From positions 62,001 to 126,000 of the forward strand of contig CACDWG010000007.1 in assembly GCA_902556425.1 (NCBI GenBank): DNA of 64,000 bases. Reading direction: 5' to 3'. Both the position numbers and the translations under genes were made by a program. Shown in pieces: positions 17,551-26,294 of the stretch. The notes below the pieces were generated by a model that was given only the letters and a program-made list of their open reading frames with translations, was not told the origin of the DNA and made no database searches. Position 1 is the stretch's first letter. Each line of letters opens with the position of its first letter. This stretch comes from UBA4421 sp002704225. Its GTDB lineage: Bacteria > Pseudomonadota > Gammaproteobacteria > Pseudomonadales > Azotimanducaceae.

Positions 17551-18153
17551 TTAGGGGGTTGCGGTGAAAGGCTGAGCGTTGAGCGATTGCAGCATCAGTG
17601 CACAGGCTTGGCCTCGATGACTGATGGTGTTTTTGTCTGCTTTGACCAGTTCCGCAGCGCTTTTTTTCAGGTCCGCCACCCAGAACAGGGGGTCATAACC
17701 GAAGCCTCCACTCCCTCTGGGTTCAGTCAAAATTTCCCCATGCCATTGGCCTGTGGCAATCAACGGTGTTGGGTCTTGGGCGGATCGCAAGAAAACCATG
17801 CAACAAAAAAAGAAAGCACGTCGGTCGGCGTGAGGAGCCAGCTCACGGAGCAAGCGCGCATTGTTGTCGGCGTCAGTCGCCGTCTCTCCAGCGTAGCGTG
17901 CGCTGAAAATGCCCGGTGCTCCGCCTAGGGCAGAAACCACCAGTCCGCTGTCATCCGCGATGCTGGGCAAATCTGTGGCGGCGGATACGGCTCGCGCCTT
18001 GATTAATGCGTTTTCAACAAAGGTCGCGCCGTCTTCTACGGGACTGGGAATGTCGGTGTCGGATTGGTTAACGAGGTTGAAGCCGACGTTCGCCAGCATG
18101 GGCCGCATCTCGTCAATTTTGCCTTGGTTGCGTGTGGCGAGAACAAGATCCAT
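17551..18153 (-). CDS. rdgB: dITP/XTP pyrophosphatase
   Basis: Hydrolyses deaminated purine nucleoside triphosphates (ITP, dITP, XTP), protecting DNA. The 200-residue product starts MDLVLATRNQGKIDEM and has the conserved SIADDSGLVVSALGGAPGIFSARYAG and GGFGYDPLFWV segments. The ATG overlaps the stop of the DUF4426 gene by one base; hemW follows after 4 bp. Confidence 0.97.
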   Translation of the reverse strand: MDLVLATRNQGKIDEMRPMLANVGFNLVNQSDTDIPSPVEDGATFVENALIKARAVSAATDLPSIADDSGLVVSALGGAPGIFSARYAGETATDADNNARLLRELAPHADRRAFFFCCMVFLRSAQDPTPLIATGQWHGEILTEPRGSGGFGYDPLFWVADLKKSAAELVKADKNTISHRGQACALMLQSLNAQPFTATP

Positions 18154-18620
18154 TACTCAGACCAGTACAGTTTTTGCGTGAGCTTAAGGGTCGTATTGGC
18201 ACCCTTGGATGTCGGAGTTGCAACGACCTGTGCATCGATATCGATTCGATGAACTTCTTCATTAGCGTGACGAATCGTCGCGAGATAATAAATGGCTTCG
18301 CCGTCGACTACTTCCGTAAACGTGAGTCCCTGACGTTGCCCCAGCAAATTTTGGCTGGAGCCTTCCAGAGCGGCCCTGACCCCGACACCGTTTTTATCAA
18401 TCACAGAAATATTGCAGAGCGCCCGGTCCTTGCCGCGACGAATGTTGTATCGCGCGGCGATGTCTGGCTTCAGCATCGTGGTGGGAATGACAATGTAATG
18501 CAGCTCGTAGTCGCCAAAGCGCTGCATCTGCTGGGCGTAAGCGGGTTGTATGGCAAACAGTAGGGTCAGTGCGAACACCCACGCGCTTGCCTTCCTTGCT
18601 TGCTGAAATACTGTGTTCAC
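18153..18620 (-). CDS. DUF4426 family exported protein
   Basis: A 155-residue protein with an N-terminal signal peptide: a basic start, hydrophobic ASAWVFALTLLFAIQPAYA, and a likely signal-peptidase cut after AYA. The mature part (FGDYELHYIVIPTTML, CNISVIDKNG) matches DUF4426 proteins conserved in Pseudomonas at this position. Function unknown, probably periplasmic. Its ATG overlaps the metW stop (ATGA) and its stop overlaps the rdgB start, so it is embedded in the operon. Confidence 0.88.
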   Translation of the reverse strand: MNTVFQQARKASAWVFALTLLFAIQPAYAQQMQRFGDYELHYIVIPTTMLKPDIAARYNIRRGKDRALCNISVIDKNGVGVRAALEGSSQNLLGQRQGLTFTEVVDGEAIYYLATIRHANEEVHRIDIDAQVVATPTSKGANTTLKLTQKLYWSE

Positions 18621-19219
18621 GAAGGTCTCCCTAAGCGGTAGAAGGCGTGACTGGCCATCAAATTTGGGGCCAGTGTGATGGACCAGTGTTCGCGGTATTG
18701 AGTATTGACCACTCGACGCTGGATGATGCGAAAATTCTCTTCAAGGCACAGGCGCTCAAAGTCTTGAGTCGTGCACAGATGGATATTGGGCGTGTTGTGC
18801 CAGTTATGCGGTAAATGCTTGGATACGGGCATATGTCCCTTGAGCCCCAGCTGAGCCCGGCACCGCCAATGACCGAAGTTGGGAAATGTGACGACGCACT
18901 CCTCACCGATGCGCAGCATCTCCCGCAGCAAGCCTCGCGGGTCGCGGACGGCTTGTAAGGCATCGGTCATCACGACCATGTCAAAATTGTCGTCGGCAAA
19001 GTTGGCGATACCGGCATCCAGATCTTGCTCAATGACGTTTACGCCCTTGCTCAGACACACCTGAATGTTTTCCGGGTCTTTGTCCAATCCGTAGCCGTTG
19101 ACGTTTTTTTCTGCCTGCAAGTTGGCTAACAATTCACCTGTGCCGCAGCCTAGGTCAAGCACCCGGGCATCCGCATTGATGAGATTGGCGATAAGAGCTA
19201 AGTCGCCTCGCAAGGTCAT
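18617..19219 (-). CDS. metW: Methionine biosynthesis protein MetW
   Basis: The 200-residue product is a class I methyltransferase-like fold with the SAM motif VLDLGCGTGELLANL at about residues 19-33, and VVTFPNFGHWRCR. MetW is found as the partner of MetX in many proteobacteria and is needed for methionine synthesis there. Its start overlaps the metX stop (ATGA), so translation is likely coupled. Confidence 0.94.
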   Translation of the reverse strand: MTLRGDLALIANLINADARVLDLGCGTGELLANLQAEKNVNGYGLDKDPENIQVCLSKGVNVIEQDLDAGIANFADDNFDMVVMTDALQAVRDPRGLLREMLRIGEECVVTFPNFGHWRCRAQLGLKGHMPVSKHLPHNWHNTPNIHLCTTQDFERLCLEENFRIIQRRVVNTQYREHWSITLAPNLMASHAFYRLGRPS

Positions 19220-20367
19220 TCGGATTCACCTTGTTGGGAGTTCAGTGATTGGTTTAAGAAGGTTTTCAAGGCGTCGGTGTAACGATCTATGGGCAACAAA
19301 AAAGAGTCGTGTCCGTGCTCGGATTCGATCACAGCGCTGGCGACATTTTTTTTCGCTCGTACCAAGGCGTCTACGATCTCCTGAGAGCGCGCAGCAGAAA
19401 AGCGCCAGTCTGAGCTAAACGACAAAACCAAGTATCTGCAGGTCGCCTGATGAAAAGCTGAAACCAGATCGCCATCGGTCTCTCTAGCAGGGTCGAAGTG
19501 ATCTAGCGCCTTGGTCATCAATAAATAGGTATTGGCATCGAAATATTGAGTGAAGGCCCGGCCCTGATAGTTCAGATAGCTCTCGACCTGAAATTCCACG
19601 TCGTCTCCAGCATCAAAGTCACCTGACTTAACTTCTCGGCCAAATTTTGTTCCCATGCCATCGTCAGAAAGATAGGTGACGTGTCCGATCATCCGCGCAA
19701 GGCCCAAGCCCCGATCCGGGTTTCTGCCGTCCTCAACGTAACGACCCTCGTTGAAATCCTGATCGCTGGAAATGGCCTGACGCGCAATTTCATTAAATGC
19801 AATGTTTTGCGCAGACAACTTAGCCGCCGAGGCGATGGCAACACAGGCGCGCACGCGGTCTGGATAATCGATAGACCACTGCAGCGCCTGCATACCACCC
19901 AAACTGCCACCGACGACGGCAGCAAAAACATCAATACCCAAGTGGTCGGCAAGTGCCGCTTGGGTATTCACCCAGTCCTTTACGACAACCTGGGGAAAGT
20001 CTGGGCCATAGGTTTTGCCCGTGCTTGGGTTGATGCTGCGTGGACCGGTACTGCCATGGCACCCACCCAAGTTGTTCACGCTCACAACGAAGAAGGCATT
20101 GGTATCGATGGCCTTGCCTGGACCAATACAGGCATCCCACCAGCCCGGTTTTGCATCGCCCTCTTGATGCAAACCAGCCGCATGGTGATGACCGGAAAGG
20201 GCATGACAGATCAGCAGCGCATTGGACTTGTGGGTATTTAACTGGCCATAGGTCTCATAGACTAATTCGTAGGACTCGAGCACGCTGCCGTTTTGCAGGG
20301 TCAGTGGCGCCGCGCTGTTAAAGCGCTGCGGGCTGACGATACCAACGGATGCCGCTGCGGAGTTCAA
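19216..20367 (-). CDS. metX: Homoserine O-acyltransferase MetX
   Basis: An alpha/beta-hydrolase-fold enzyme that activates homoserine for methionine synthesis. The 383-residue product has GGCHGSTGPRSINP, nucleophile motif VVGGSLGGMQALQW at about residues 148-161, and C-terminal SEHGHDSFLLP with the catalytic His. Whether acetyl- or succinyl-CoA is used cannot be decided by eye; gammaproteobacterial MetX proteins paired with MetW include succinyltransferases. Located 4 bp after yggT. Confidence 0.93.
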   Translation of the reverse strand: MNSAAASVGIVSPQRFNSAAPLTLQNGSVLESYELVYETYGQLNTHKSNALLICHALSGHHHAAGLHQEGDAKPGWWDACIGPGKAIDTNAFFVVSVNNLGGCHGSTGPRSINPSTGKTYGPDFPQVVVKDWVNTQAALADHLGIDVFAAVVGGSLGGMQALQWSIDYPDRVRACVAIASAAKLSAQNIAFNEIARQAISSDQDFNEGRYVEDGRNPDRGLGLARMIGHVTYLSDDGMGTKFGREVKSGDFDAGDDVEFQVESYLNYQGRAFTQYFDANTYLLMTKALDHFDPARETDGDLVSAFHQATCRYLVLSFSSDWRFSAARSQEIVDALVRAKKNVASAVIESEHGHDSFLLPIDRYTDALKTFLNQSLNSQQGESE

Positions 20368-20371
20368 TTTC

Positions 20372-20908
20372 TCACACCAGTCCGTAGGCTCGCGGTAGCG
20401 ACTGTTGCAGAATCGAGAGCAGCAGAATCAATACCATGGGCGAAAAGTCCAGAGGGCCTGCGGTCGGCAGGATGTTTCTTAAAGGCGTCATTAGGGGAGC
20501 CAGCAATTCTTCGAGCAAGGACAATGCCGGATGGTAATTGCCTTGGCTGATAAAACTGGCGATTACCAACAGCAGGGTCGACCACCAATAGAAGTCCACC
20601 AAAATGGTGAGCAGGCGGACGAACCCAGTTAACAAATATTGCCCGATACCCATGCCGCCCATCGTAATGAGCGCGACAAAGATGATGCCCATGAACCAGG
20701 CCAGCAGGAGCGATGCCAGATCGACGCGCCCAGTCTTCGGCAATAACCGACGCAGGGGAGCCGCGATGCCGTCGCTGCCTTTAACAATGGCTTGGCTGAT
20801 GGGGTTGTAGAAGTCAGCAGCGCAGGCTTGGAGCAGGAATCGCACCAAAAACAGCATTGTCGCTAGTCGAAAAATCAGATCGACGATCATATAAAGAGAC
20901 GAATTCAT
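20372..20908 (-). CDS. yggT: YggT family membrane protein
   Basis: A 178-residue protein with two tandem YGGT repeats, each with a pair of hydrophobic segments and the repeated pattern RFLLQACAADFYNPISQAI and QGNYHPALSLLEELLAPL-MTPLRNILP. The family is linked by gene context to cell division and osmotic tolerance, but its activity is unknown. The start overlaps the proC stop (ATGA). Confidence 0.92.
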   Translation of the reverse strand: MNSSLYMIVDLIFRLATMLFLVRFLLQACAADFYNPISQAIVKGSDGIAAPLRRLLPKTGRVDLASLLLAWFMGIIFVALITMGGMGIGQYLLTGFVRLLTILVDFYWWSTLLLVIASFISQGNYHPALSLLEELLAPLMTPLRNILPTAGPLDFSPMVLILLLSILQQSLPRAYGLV

Positions 20909-21717
20909 GCGTCGCTCCCAAATTCTAGTGCCAAGGCTTCTGCGCGATCCTTTGCGGCCTTAAGTGCGTTGTCCACGGTTGTTGGTAATCCTTGCTCTTG
21001 CATCACGTTCAGCGCCGCTTCGGTCGTGCCTCCTGGCGAGGTCACATTGCGTCTGAGGGTCGCGGGATCTGCGTCGGGTTCACAAGCCATCAGGGCGGCA
21101 CCCCTGGCGGTCTCCACAACCAGCTTTCGGCTGGTATCCGCATCCAGCCCCAAGGCTCTTGCACTGGCAACCATGCTTTCCATCAACAAAAAATAGTAGG
21201 CGGGACCGCTGCCAGACACTGCAGTCACAGCGTCAAGTTGAGTCTCCTCGGCAACCCAGACGCTGCTGCCGACGCCATTGAGTATGTCTTGAGCTTCCTG
21301 GCGCTGGGCGTCATTCACTGAGGAATTGGCGAACAGCCCAGTAATGCCGGCACCCAGCAGCGCGGGTGTGTTTGGCATGCAGCGCACGATGGGCTGTTCA
21401 TTCGGCAGCCAGTCTTGAAGGCTGCGCATGTCAATGCCAGCCACAATGGAAATCACCAGTTGATGCCGCTTCAGCGGCGGCAACTGCTGCAGCACGCTAC
21501 CCGTGATTTGCGGTTTGATGGAAAGAACAACGATATCCGCCGTGTCGACGGCGACGGCATTGTCCGTCGTTGTCTTGATGCCCAAGTTCGCCAAGGCGTT
21601 TAGCTGCGCCTGGGCCGGGTCCGCGGCGACAATATGACCCGCCGGCGTGCCGCTGGTTTTTAGGCCGCGAATGAGGCTGCCTGCCATATTTCCTGCGCCG
21701 ATAAATGCAATGGTCAT
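20905..21717 (-). CDS. proC: Pyrroline-5-carboxylate reductase
   Basis: Final step of proline synthesis. The product (270 residues from ATG at 21717, preceded by GGGAA) begins MTIAFIGAGNMAGSLI, a Rossmann nucleotide-binding motif, and has AVSGSGPAYYFLLMES and TVTSPGG-type VTSPGGTTEAAL near the C-terminus. Upstream in-frame codons to 21816 are not part of the family and are rejected. It lies 22 bp after yggS. Confidence 0.96.
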   Translation of the reverse strand: MTIAFIGAGNMAGSLIRGLKTSGTPAGHIVAADPAQAQLNALANLGIKTTTDNAVAVDTADIVVLSIKPQITGSVLQQLPPLKRHQLVISIVAGIDMRSLQDWLPNEQPIVRCMPNTPALLGAGITGLFANSSVNDAQRQEAQDILNGVGSSVWVAEETQLDAVTAVSGSGPAYYFLLMESMVASARALGLDADTSRKLVVETARGAALMACEPDADPATLRRNVTSPGGTTEAALNVMQEQGLPTTVDNALKAAKDRAEALALEFGSDA

Positions 21718-21739
21718 CGCTGTATTTCCCAAAAAACGT

Positions 21740-22441
21740 TCAGGCTCGGTCGCCAAAGAGGGCCGTGCCGATTCGGATATGTGTTGCGCCGGCAGCAATG
21801 GCGTGTTCCATATCACCGGTCATGCCCATGGACAGGGTGTCCCAGTGCTGCCGCTTCTCCGGTAACAAACCGGTTTTCACGTCACGGTGTAATTGTGCCA
21901 CGCTTTCATAGCTGGCCCTAGGATCCGACGATTGACTGAGGATGGTCATCAAACCTCGAACCTCAAGCTGAGGCAGCTGCATGAGTTCCTCCACGAAGGA
22001 AGGCACCTGCGACGCGAGGCATCCGCTCTTATTGGGGTCAGCGTCGATGTTGACTTGGATCAGCACCTTCAGAACTTTGCCTTCGGGGCACTGCGAGCTC
22101 AACCGCTGCCCAATTTTGACCCGATCAACCGTATGTACCCAGTCGAAGTATTTGGCCACATCCTTGGTTTTGTTCGATTGGATTGCGCCAATGTAGTGCC
22201 ACTGTGCATGGAGTTCGCGCAGTTCCTCGATTTTGCTTACGGCTTCTTGAAGATAGTTTTCGCCGAAGTGCGTTAGGCCCAGATTATGGGCCTCGGCCAC
22301 GTTTCGGGCGGGTTTGGTTTTGCTGACTCCGATCAGCGTCACACTCTGCCGGTCCCGGCCACTGTCGATGCAGGCCTGCTGAATTCGCTCGTGTAGCGCA
22401 TTAAGCCGTGTTTGGATGGACGGGTTTACAGGTTTTGACAT
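21740..22441 (-). CDS. yggS: YggS family PLP-binding homeostasis protein
   Basis: A 233-residue fold-type III PLP protein without known catalytic activity, involved in pyridoxal phosphate balance. Motifs: IGVSKTKP with the PLP lysine at about residue 39, FGENYLQEA, WHYIGAIQSNKTKD and SMGMTGDMEHAIAAGATHIRIGTALFG. Located between ruvX (3 bp) and proC. In Pseudomonas pilT/pilU adjoin this gene; they are absent here. Confidence 0.95.
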   Translation of the reverse strand: MSKPVNPSIQTRLNALHERIQQACIDSGRDRQSVTLIGVSKTKPARNVAEAHNLGLTHFGENYLQEAVSKIEELRELHAQWHYIGAIQSNKTKDVAKYFDWVHTVDRVKIGQRLSSQCPEGKVLKVLIQVNIDADPNKSGCLASQVPSFVEELMQLPQLEVRGLMTILSQSSDPRASYESVAQLHRDVKTGLLPEKRQHWDTLSMGMTGDMEHAIAAGATHIRIGTALFGDRA

Positions 22442-22444
22442 GAC

Positions 22445-22882
22445 CTATGTGCTTTGTTGTTCATGGGAATCGACTCGTGTGGAGTGGGTTGGGTCGGCAA
22501 GGTAGGTTTGAGCAATCAGGCAGGCTGAGCGGGTATGGATGTCCCTACCCTCCAAGTCGGCGTCTTCCCGTACAGCCCAAGAACTGAGGCGTTCGTCCGC
22601 GAGAAAAACAGGTGCTTGGGAGCGCTTCGCCAATGTCTGAGCAAACGCGGTGGCGCGGTCGGACATGTCGGAGCTCGTGCCATCCATGTTGAGCGGCAGG
22701 CCTACGATCACGGCAAGAGGCCGATACTGACCTAACAATCGCTCGAATTCTGACCAGTCGGGTTTGCCGTTTTTCGCCCGGATCGTTGTCAAGCCGTTGG
22801 CGGTTTGGGTCACGGTTTGGCCCACGGCAACGCCGATGTGTTTGAGACCGAAATCGATGCCGAGTACGTAGCCGTCTGTCAT
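22445..22882 (-). CDS. ruvX: Holliday junction resolvase-like protein RuvX/YqgF
   Basis: A 145-residue RNase H-fold protein with GIDFGLKHIGVAVG (residues 8-21), VIVGLPLNMDG and DERLSSWAVRE, the YqgF signatures. Family members act in pre-16S rRNA 5' end processing. Its start shares one base with the yqgE stop. The C-terminal tail (about residues 130-145) shows no conserved motif. Confidence 0.94.
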   Translation of the reverse strand: MTDGYVLGIDFGLKHIGVAVGQTVTQTANGLTTIRAKNGKPDWSEFERLLGQYRPLAVIVGLPLNMDGTSSDMSDRATAFAQTLAKRSQAPVFLADERLSSWAVREDADLEGRDIHTRSACLIAQTYLADPTHSTRVDSHEQQST

Positions 22883-23430
22883 TAACTGTGACCTGCTTCC
22901 GGGGAAACCAAGCTCAGGTCAATGCCCAGCAAGCCTGCGGCGGCATCAAGTCGTTGTTCAAACGGCTGATCGAACAAAACGCTTGGATCGGCTTCTACGG
23001 TCAGCCAGACGTTGCGGGCAATTTCACTTTCCAGTTGTCCGCCTTGCCACCCCGCGTAGCCAAGGGCGATCATGAAGCGCTCTGGGCCCTCGTCATTGGC
23101 CACAGCGCGCAAAGACTCCAACGCGCTGGTGAGATGCACACCGTCGGTTACCGTGAGTGATGAGTCGTAAGTGTGCTCGCCCGCAAACAGCATAAACCCG
23201 CGGTCGGTGGATACTGGGCCTCCAGCGATTACCGGATGATCTACCCAGTGCCGCTTTGGATTCAGATTCAACTCGTTCAGAAGTTCCAACACCGACACAT
23301 CCGATGGTCGATTCACCACGAAGCCCATGGCCCCGTCGTCACTGTGTTCGCAGATATAGGTTAGCGTGGCCGCGAAATAATCTTGATGAAGGGTCGGAAG
23401 GGCCAGCAGAAAGTGATTCGTCAGGTTCAT
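22882..23430 (-). CDS. yqgE: YqgE/AlgH family protein
   Basis: A 182-residue protein with the conserved opening LTNHFLLALP, YICEHSDDGAMGFVVNRP and GGPVSTDRGFMLF, and the later RFMIALGYAGWQGGQLESE. The AlgH name comes from a role in alginate regulation in Pseudomonas; the biochemical role is unsettled. Located between a tonB-like gene and ruvX, the conserved order. Confidence 0.94.
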   Translation of the reverse strand: MNLTNHFLLALPTLHQDYFAATLTYICEHSDDGAMGFVVNRPSDVSVLELLNELNLNPKRHWVDHPVIAGGPVSTDRGFMLFAGEHTYDSSLTVTDGVHLTSALESLRAVANDEGPERFMIALGYAGWQGGQLESEIARNVWLTVEADPSVLFDQPFEQRLDAAAGLLGIDLSLVSPEAGHS

Positions 23431-23454
23431 GATGTTCCGAAAAGTGGTATCACC

Positions 23455-24201
23455 CTAGTTAATTGACGCGCCGCGGCGACTGAATTGCCAGGTGCGCGTG
23501 AACGAAAGTTGATCATAACGCTTGCGCATGGCTACGTTGAAGGGCTGATACGGCGCAGCCTGACGCACGGTTTCCAAGGCCGCCTCGTCCAGTATCGGGT
23601 GCCCCGATGAGCGGAGTAAAGCAACTTCGAGCAGTTGGCCTGTGTGGTGTATGACGACCCGCATGGTCAGTTCGCCTTGCAGCCTGCCCGGAGGATAGTT
23701 GTTACCACCCAAGCGCTCGCACTTGCGTCGCCACATGGCTAAATAGGCGGCCTCGTCAGTGCTTGGCGCGCCGACGTTTTCCAAGTTTCGTGTGCGGCTG
23801 TCGCCGAGCTTCCGCTCGGCTTGTTGGTCAAAGCGCAGGATCTGCTGGGTTAGGCTCTGTCGATCCAGTTTGGGTTTTGGCCTGCTTATCGGCTCAGGCG
23901 TTACTGGAGTGGGCTTCGTTTCGGAGCTGACCACCGCTTCTGCGGACTGGTTCGGCGTGGGCGTTATCGGTGACGTACTGAACGCCTGAGACCTAGGCGT
24001 TTGCTCGGTCTGGGCCGCCCCCGCTGTCGTTTGGCTGCCATCCTGAGTCTGGGCGTCTCCGGCCCGCTGCAAAGCGATGGCGAGCGGCGGCGACACCGGT
24101 GCGGGTTGTTGGCTTGAACTATTAAATCCGAGCAGCACGACCGCGTGCACACCCAGCGCAAGCACTCCAGTGAAATACAGTCGTTGCCGGCTTATCTGCA
24201 T
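23455..24201 (-). CDS. TonB-family energy transducer
   Basis: About 248 residues: a single N-terminal membrane anchor (LYFTGVLALGVHAVVLLGF), a Pro/Gln/Thr-rich periplasmic linker, and a C-terminal TonB fold (LQGELTMRVVIHHTGQLLEVALLRSSGHPILDEAAL then RQAAPYQPF). Such proteins pass proton-motive energy to outer-membrane transporters. No exbB/exbD pair adjoins. The ATG at 24201 follows AGGGG; a GTG two codons upstream is also in frame. It matches the tonB-like gene between gshB and algH in Pseudomonas. Confidence 0.88.
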   Translation of the reverse strand: MQISRQRLYFTGVLALGVHAVVLLGFNSSSQQPAPVSPPLAIALQRAGDAQTQDGSQTTAGAAQTEQTPRSQAFSTSPITPTPNQSAEAVVSSETKPTPVTPEPISRPKPKLDRQSLTQQILRFDQQAERKLGDSRTRNLENVGAPSTDEAAYLAMWRRKCERLGGNNYPPGRLQGELTMRVVIHHTGQLLEVALLRSSGHPILDEAALETVRQAAPYQPFNVAMRKRYDQLSFTRTWQFSRRGASIN

Positions 24202-24225
24202 CAACACCCCTAGCGGTTTCGCGCA

Positions 24226-25200
24226 TCAGGCCAATAACGACTCAACCAGATCACCGGCAATATCCAAACCAAATTGCGCGTCCAGTTCACGGATACAGGT
24301 TGGGCAAGTGACATTGATTTCTGTGAGGTAGTCACCGATGACGTCGATACCCACAAAGTTCAGGCCTCGCTTGACCAATTCTGGCCCCACTTGTTCGGCG
24401 ATCCAGCGATCTCGGTCGGTCAATGGCCGACCCTCGCCGCGTCCACCTGCGGCCAGATTGCCACGGGTTTCTCCGGCGGACGGAATGCGTGCTAAGGCAA
24501 AGGGCACGGGTTCACCGTTCACAATCAGAATGCGTTTGTCGCCATCCACAATTTCCGGCAAGTAAACTTGGCCCATGATTTGTTCGGTGCCGCTGTTCGT
24601 CAGGGTCTCCAACACCACAGATAAGTTGGGGTCTGCTTCCATGACGCGAAAGATCGACGCGCCACCCATGCCATCCAGCTTCTTGAACACGACGTTTTTG
24701 TGTTCTTGATGGAAGGCTTTGAGCACATCCATGCGGCGGCTGACGACGAGGGGCGGGCAGCATTGAGGAAAGGTGGTAGCGAAGAGTTTTTCGTTGCAGT
24801 CGCGCAGTGATCGAGGGCTGTTCACCACTCGAACGCCATCTGCTTCAGCGCGCTCGAGTAAGTAGGTGGTGTAAATGTATTCCATGTCGAAAGGTGGGTC
24901 CTTGCGCATCATGACGATGTCCATACTCGAGAGCGGCTGGAACTGGCCTGCTTCCATGCGGAACCAGGGATCGGCGCCGCCGTTTACGCTGGCGGGGTCC
25001 AGCTCGGCAGCAAAGTGATCGGCCAGAAATAGCCGGCTCAGGAAAGCGCACACGCGGCTTTCGGAGATCATCAGATCTTCTTGGCGGAAGTAGTACACCT
25101 CGAGTCCTCGAAGCTGCGCCGCACGAATCATGGCGAGGGTTGAATCTTTTTTAATGGCAATAGATTCAATGGGGTCCATCAGAAAAGCGATCTTGGTCAT
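24226..25200 (-). CDS. gshB: Glutathione synthetase
   Basis: ATP-grasp ligase joining gamma-glutamylcysteine and glycine. The product (324 residues from ATG at 25200, MTKIAFLMDPIESI) has the N-terminal family motif DPIESIAIKKDST, RKDPPFDMEYI, the glycine-rich loop DGMGGASIFR and FVGIDVIGDYLTEINVTCPT. Upstream in-frame codons to 25326 do not belong to the family. First gene of the gshB-hemW run. Confidence 0.96.
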   Translation of the reverse strand: MTKIAFLMDPIESIAIKKDSTLAMIRAAQLRGLEVYYFRQEDLMISESRVCAFLSRLFLADHFAAELDPASVNGGADPWFRMEAGQFQPLSSMDIVMMRKDPPFDMEYIYTTYLLERAEADGVRVVNSPRSLRDCNEKLFATTFPQCCPPLVVSRRMDVLKAFHQEHKNVVFKKLDGMGGASIFRVMEADPNLSVVLETLTNSGTEQIMGQVYLPEIVDGDKRILIVNGEPVPFALARIPSAGETRGNLAAGGRGEGRPLTDRDRWIAEQVGPELVKRGLNFVGIDVIGDYLTEINVTCPTCIRELDAQFGLDIAGDLVESLLA

Positions 25201-25388
25201 GGAATAGTCTGCAACGTGGTAAAACGCTACGGTAACGATTGTTATGCCAACGACGCAAATCCAATGGCAGTTGACAGACCGGTGCAGGTAAATTTTCTGC
25301 CCAGCAAACACTGTGCCGAGTACCATGGGGATATGGGATCAAACGAAAAAATGAGCGTATACGAACCAAAGGTCTTGATGGCATCGCG

Positions 25389-26294
25389 ATGCACTTAACA
25401 GCCCAAGAAATTGCAGGTCTGCGACAAGATTTCGAACGAGGCCTTCTGGCCGCCATCATTGATGAGCAGCGCACCTCCGGTGTCGCCGCAATGGCCCGTG
25501 TGGCTCAGGCATTCAGTATTGAAGAGCAGGCGGACAGTACCTGGCATTTACTGGGGCGCTGGCTCGATGCCGTTCACAAGGGTGACGCGGTCTTGACCGC
25601 GGAGAGCTTCGTACTCCTCAGAGATGCGGGAAGATATCTGAAGACGCTTGATCAGCAACGGGTTGGGGCGGAACAAGTGGCACTGCCGGTGCTGGATCCT
25701 TTGCGTACTGCACTGACAGGGCTACTGGTGGAGCTTGACGTTGAGGCGCCCGCAGAATCAGAACGCTGGGATCGGCTGCTTGATCATCTGGATCAGACCA
25801 GTGAAGTGGCTGACCTGCGAAGCGGGTTCCAGCAGGTATACGACTATGGAGCGGAGATTGGCTGGGCGGATGTCATGGAAATTTGCGGATCTCAGACCAA
25901 TCTGTTGGACCGATTGCTCGATGGAACCTTAACGATTGACGTGCATCATTACCAAGTGCTGACGGATGCCAAGCTGTTGCTCCGAGATCTTGGCGCCCCG
26001 CAAGCAAAGGATGGTGCTTCCAGACCGTCGCAGATCGATGACCTGTGGTATGAGCGGGTGATTGAGCGAGCAGACGTGTTGGCTTCTGGGGGTGAGTTTG
26101 ATCTGGCTACTGACGATGGCTCTCAAACAATGGAGGCGACAGCCCAACTTACAGCGGTGCTGGACATTCTGCCGGGTTTATTGGATGGCGTACGGCAAGA
26201 AGTGGCCAGTGGTCCATCGGACTCCTCTCTGGATCATAGCCTAGAGACCCTTAGCCAAGCCGTTCAAGCGCTCCAGCAAAAGTTGCCAGACTAG
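25389..26294 (+). CDS. Uncharacterised acidic helical protein; FimL/ChpA N-terminus-like (tentative)
   Basis: A 301-residue, acidic, almost wholly alpha-helical protein with no signal peptide or membrane segment. I cannot assign a family with confidence. The segment around residues 95-115 (ALPVLDPLRTALTGLLVEL) and the Hpt-like WHLLGRWLDAVHKGD recall the helical repeats of ChpA/FimL N-terminal regions as I remember them. Context supports this: in P. aeruginosa the divergent gene from gshB, before rsmE, is the start of pilGHIJK-chpA. A function in chemosensory or surface-sensing signalling is inference only. The start codon lacks a clear ribosome-binding site. Its stop overlaps the convergent rsmE stop. 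About 190 bp between it and gshB includes a TTGACA but no convincing -10. Confidence 0.6.
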   Translation: MHLTAQEIAGLRQDFERGLLAAIIDEQRTSGVAAMARVAQAFSIEEQADSTWHLLGRWLDAVHKGDAVLTAESFVLLRDAGRYLKTLDQQRVGAEQVALPVLDPLRTALTGLLVELDVEAPAESERWDRLLDHLDQTSEVADLRSGFQQVYDYGAEIGWADVMEICGSQTNLLDRLLDGTLTIDVHHYQVLTDAKLLLRDLGAPQAKDGASRPSQIDDLWYERVIERADVLASGGEFDLATDDGSQTMEATAQLTAVLDILPGLLDGVRQEVASGPSDSSLDHSLETLSQAVQALQQKLPD

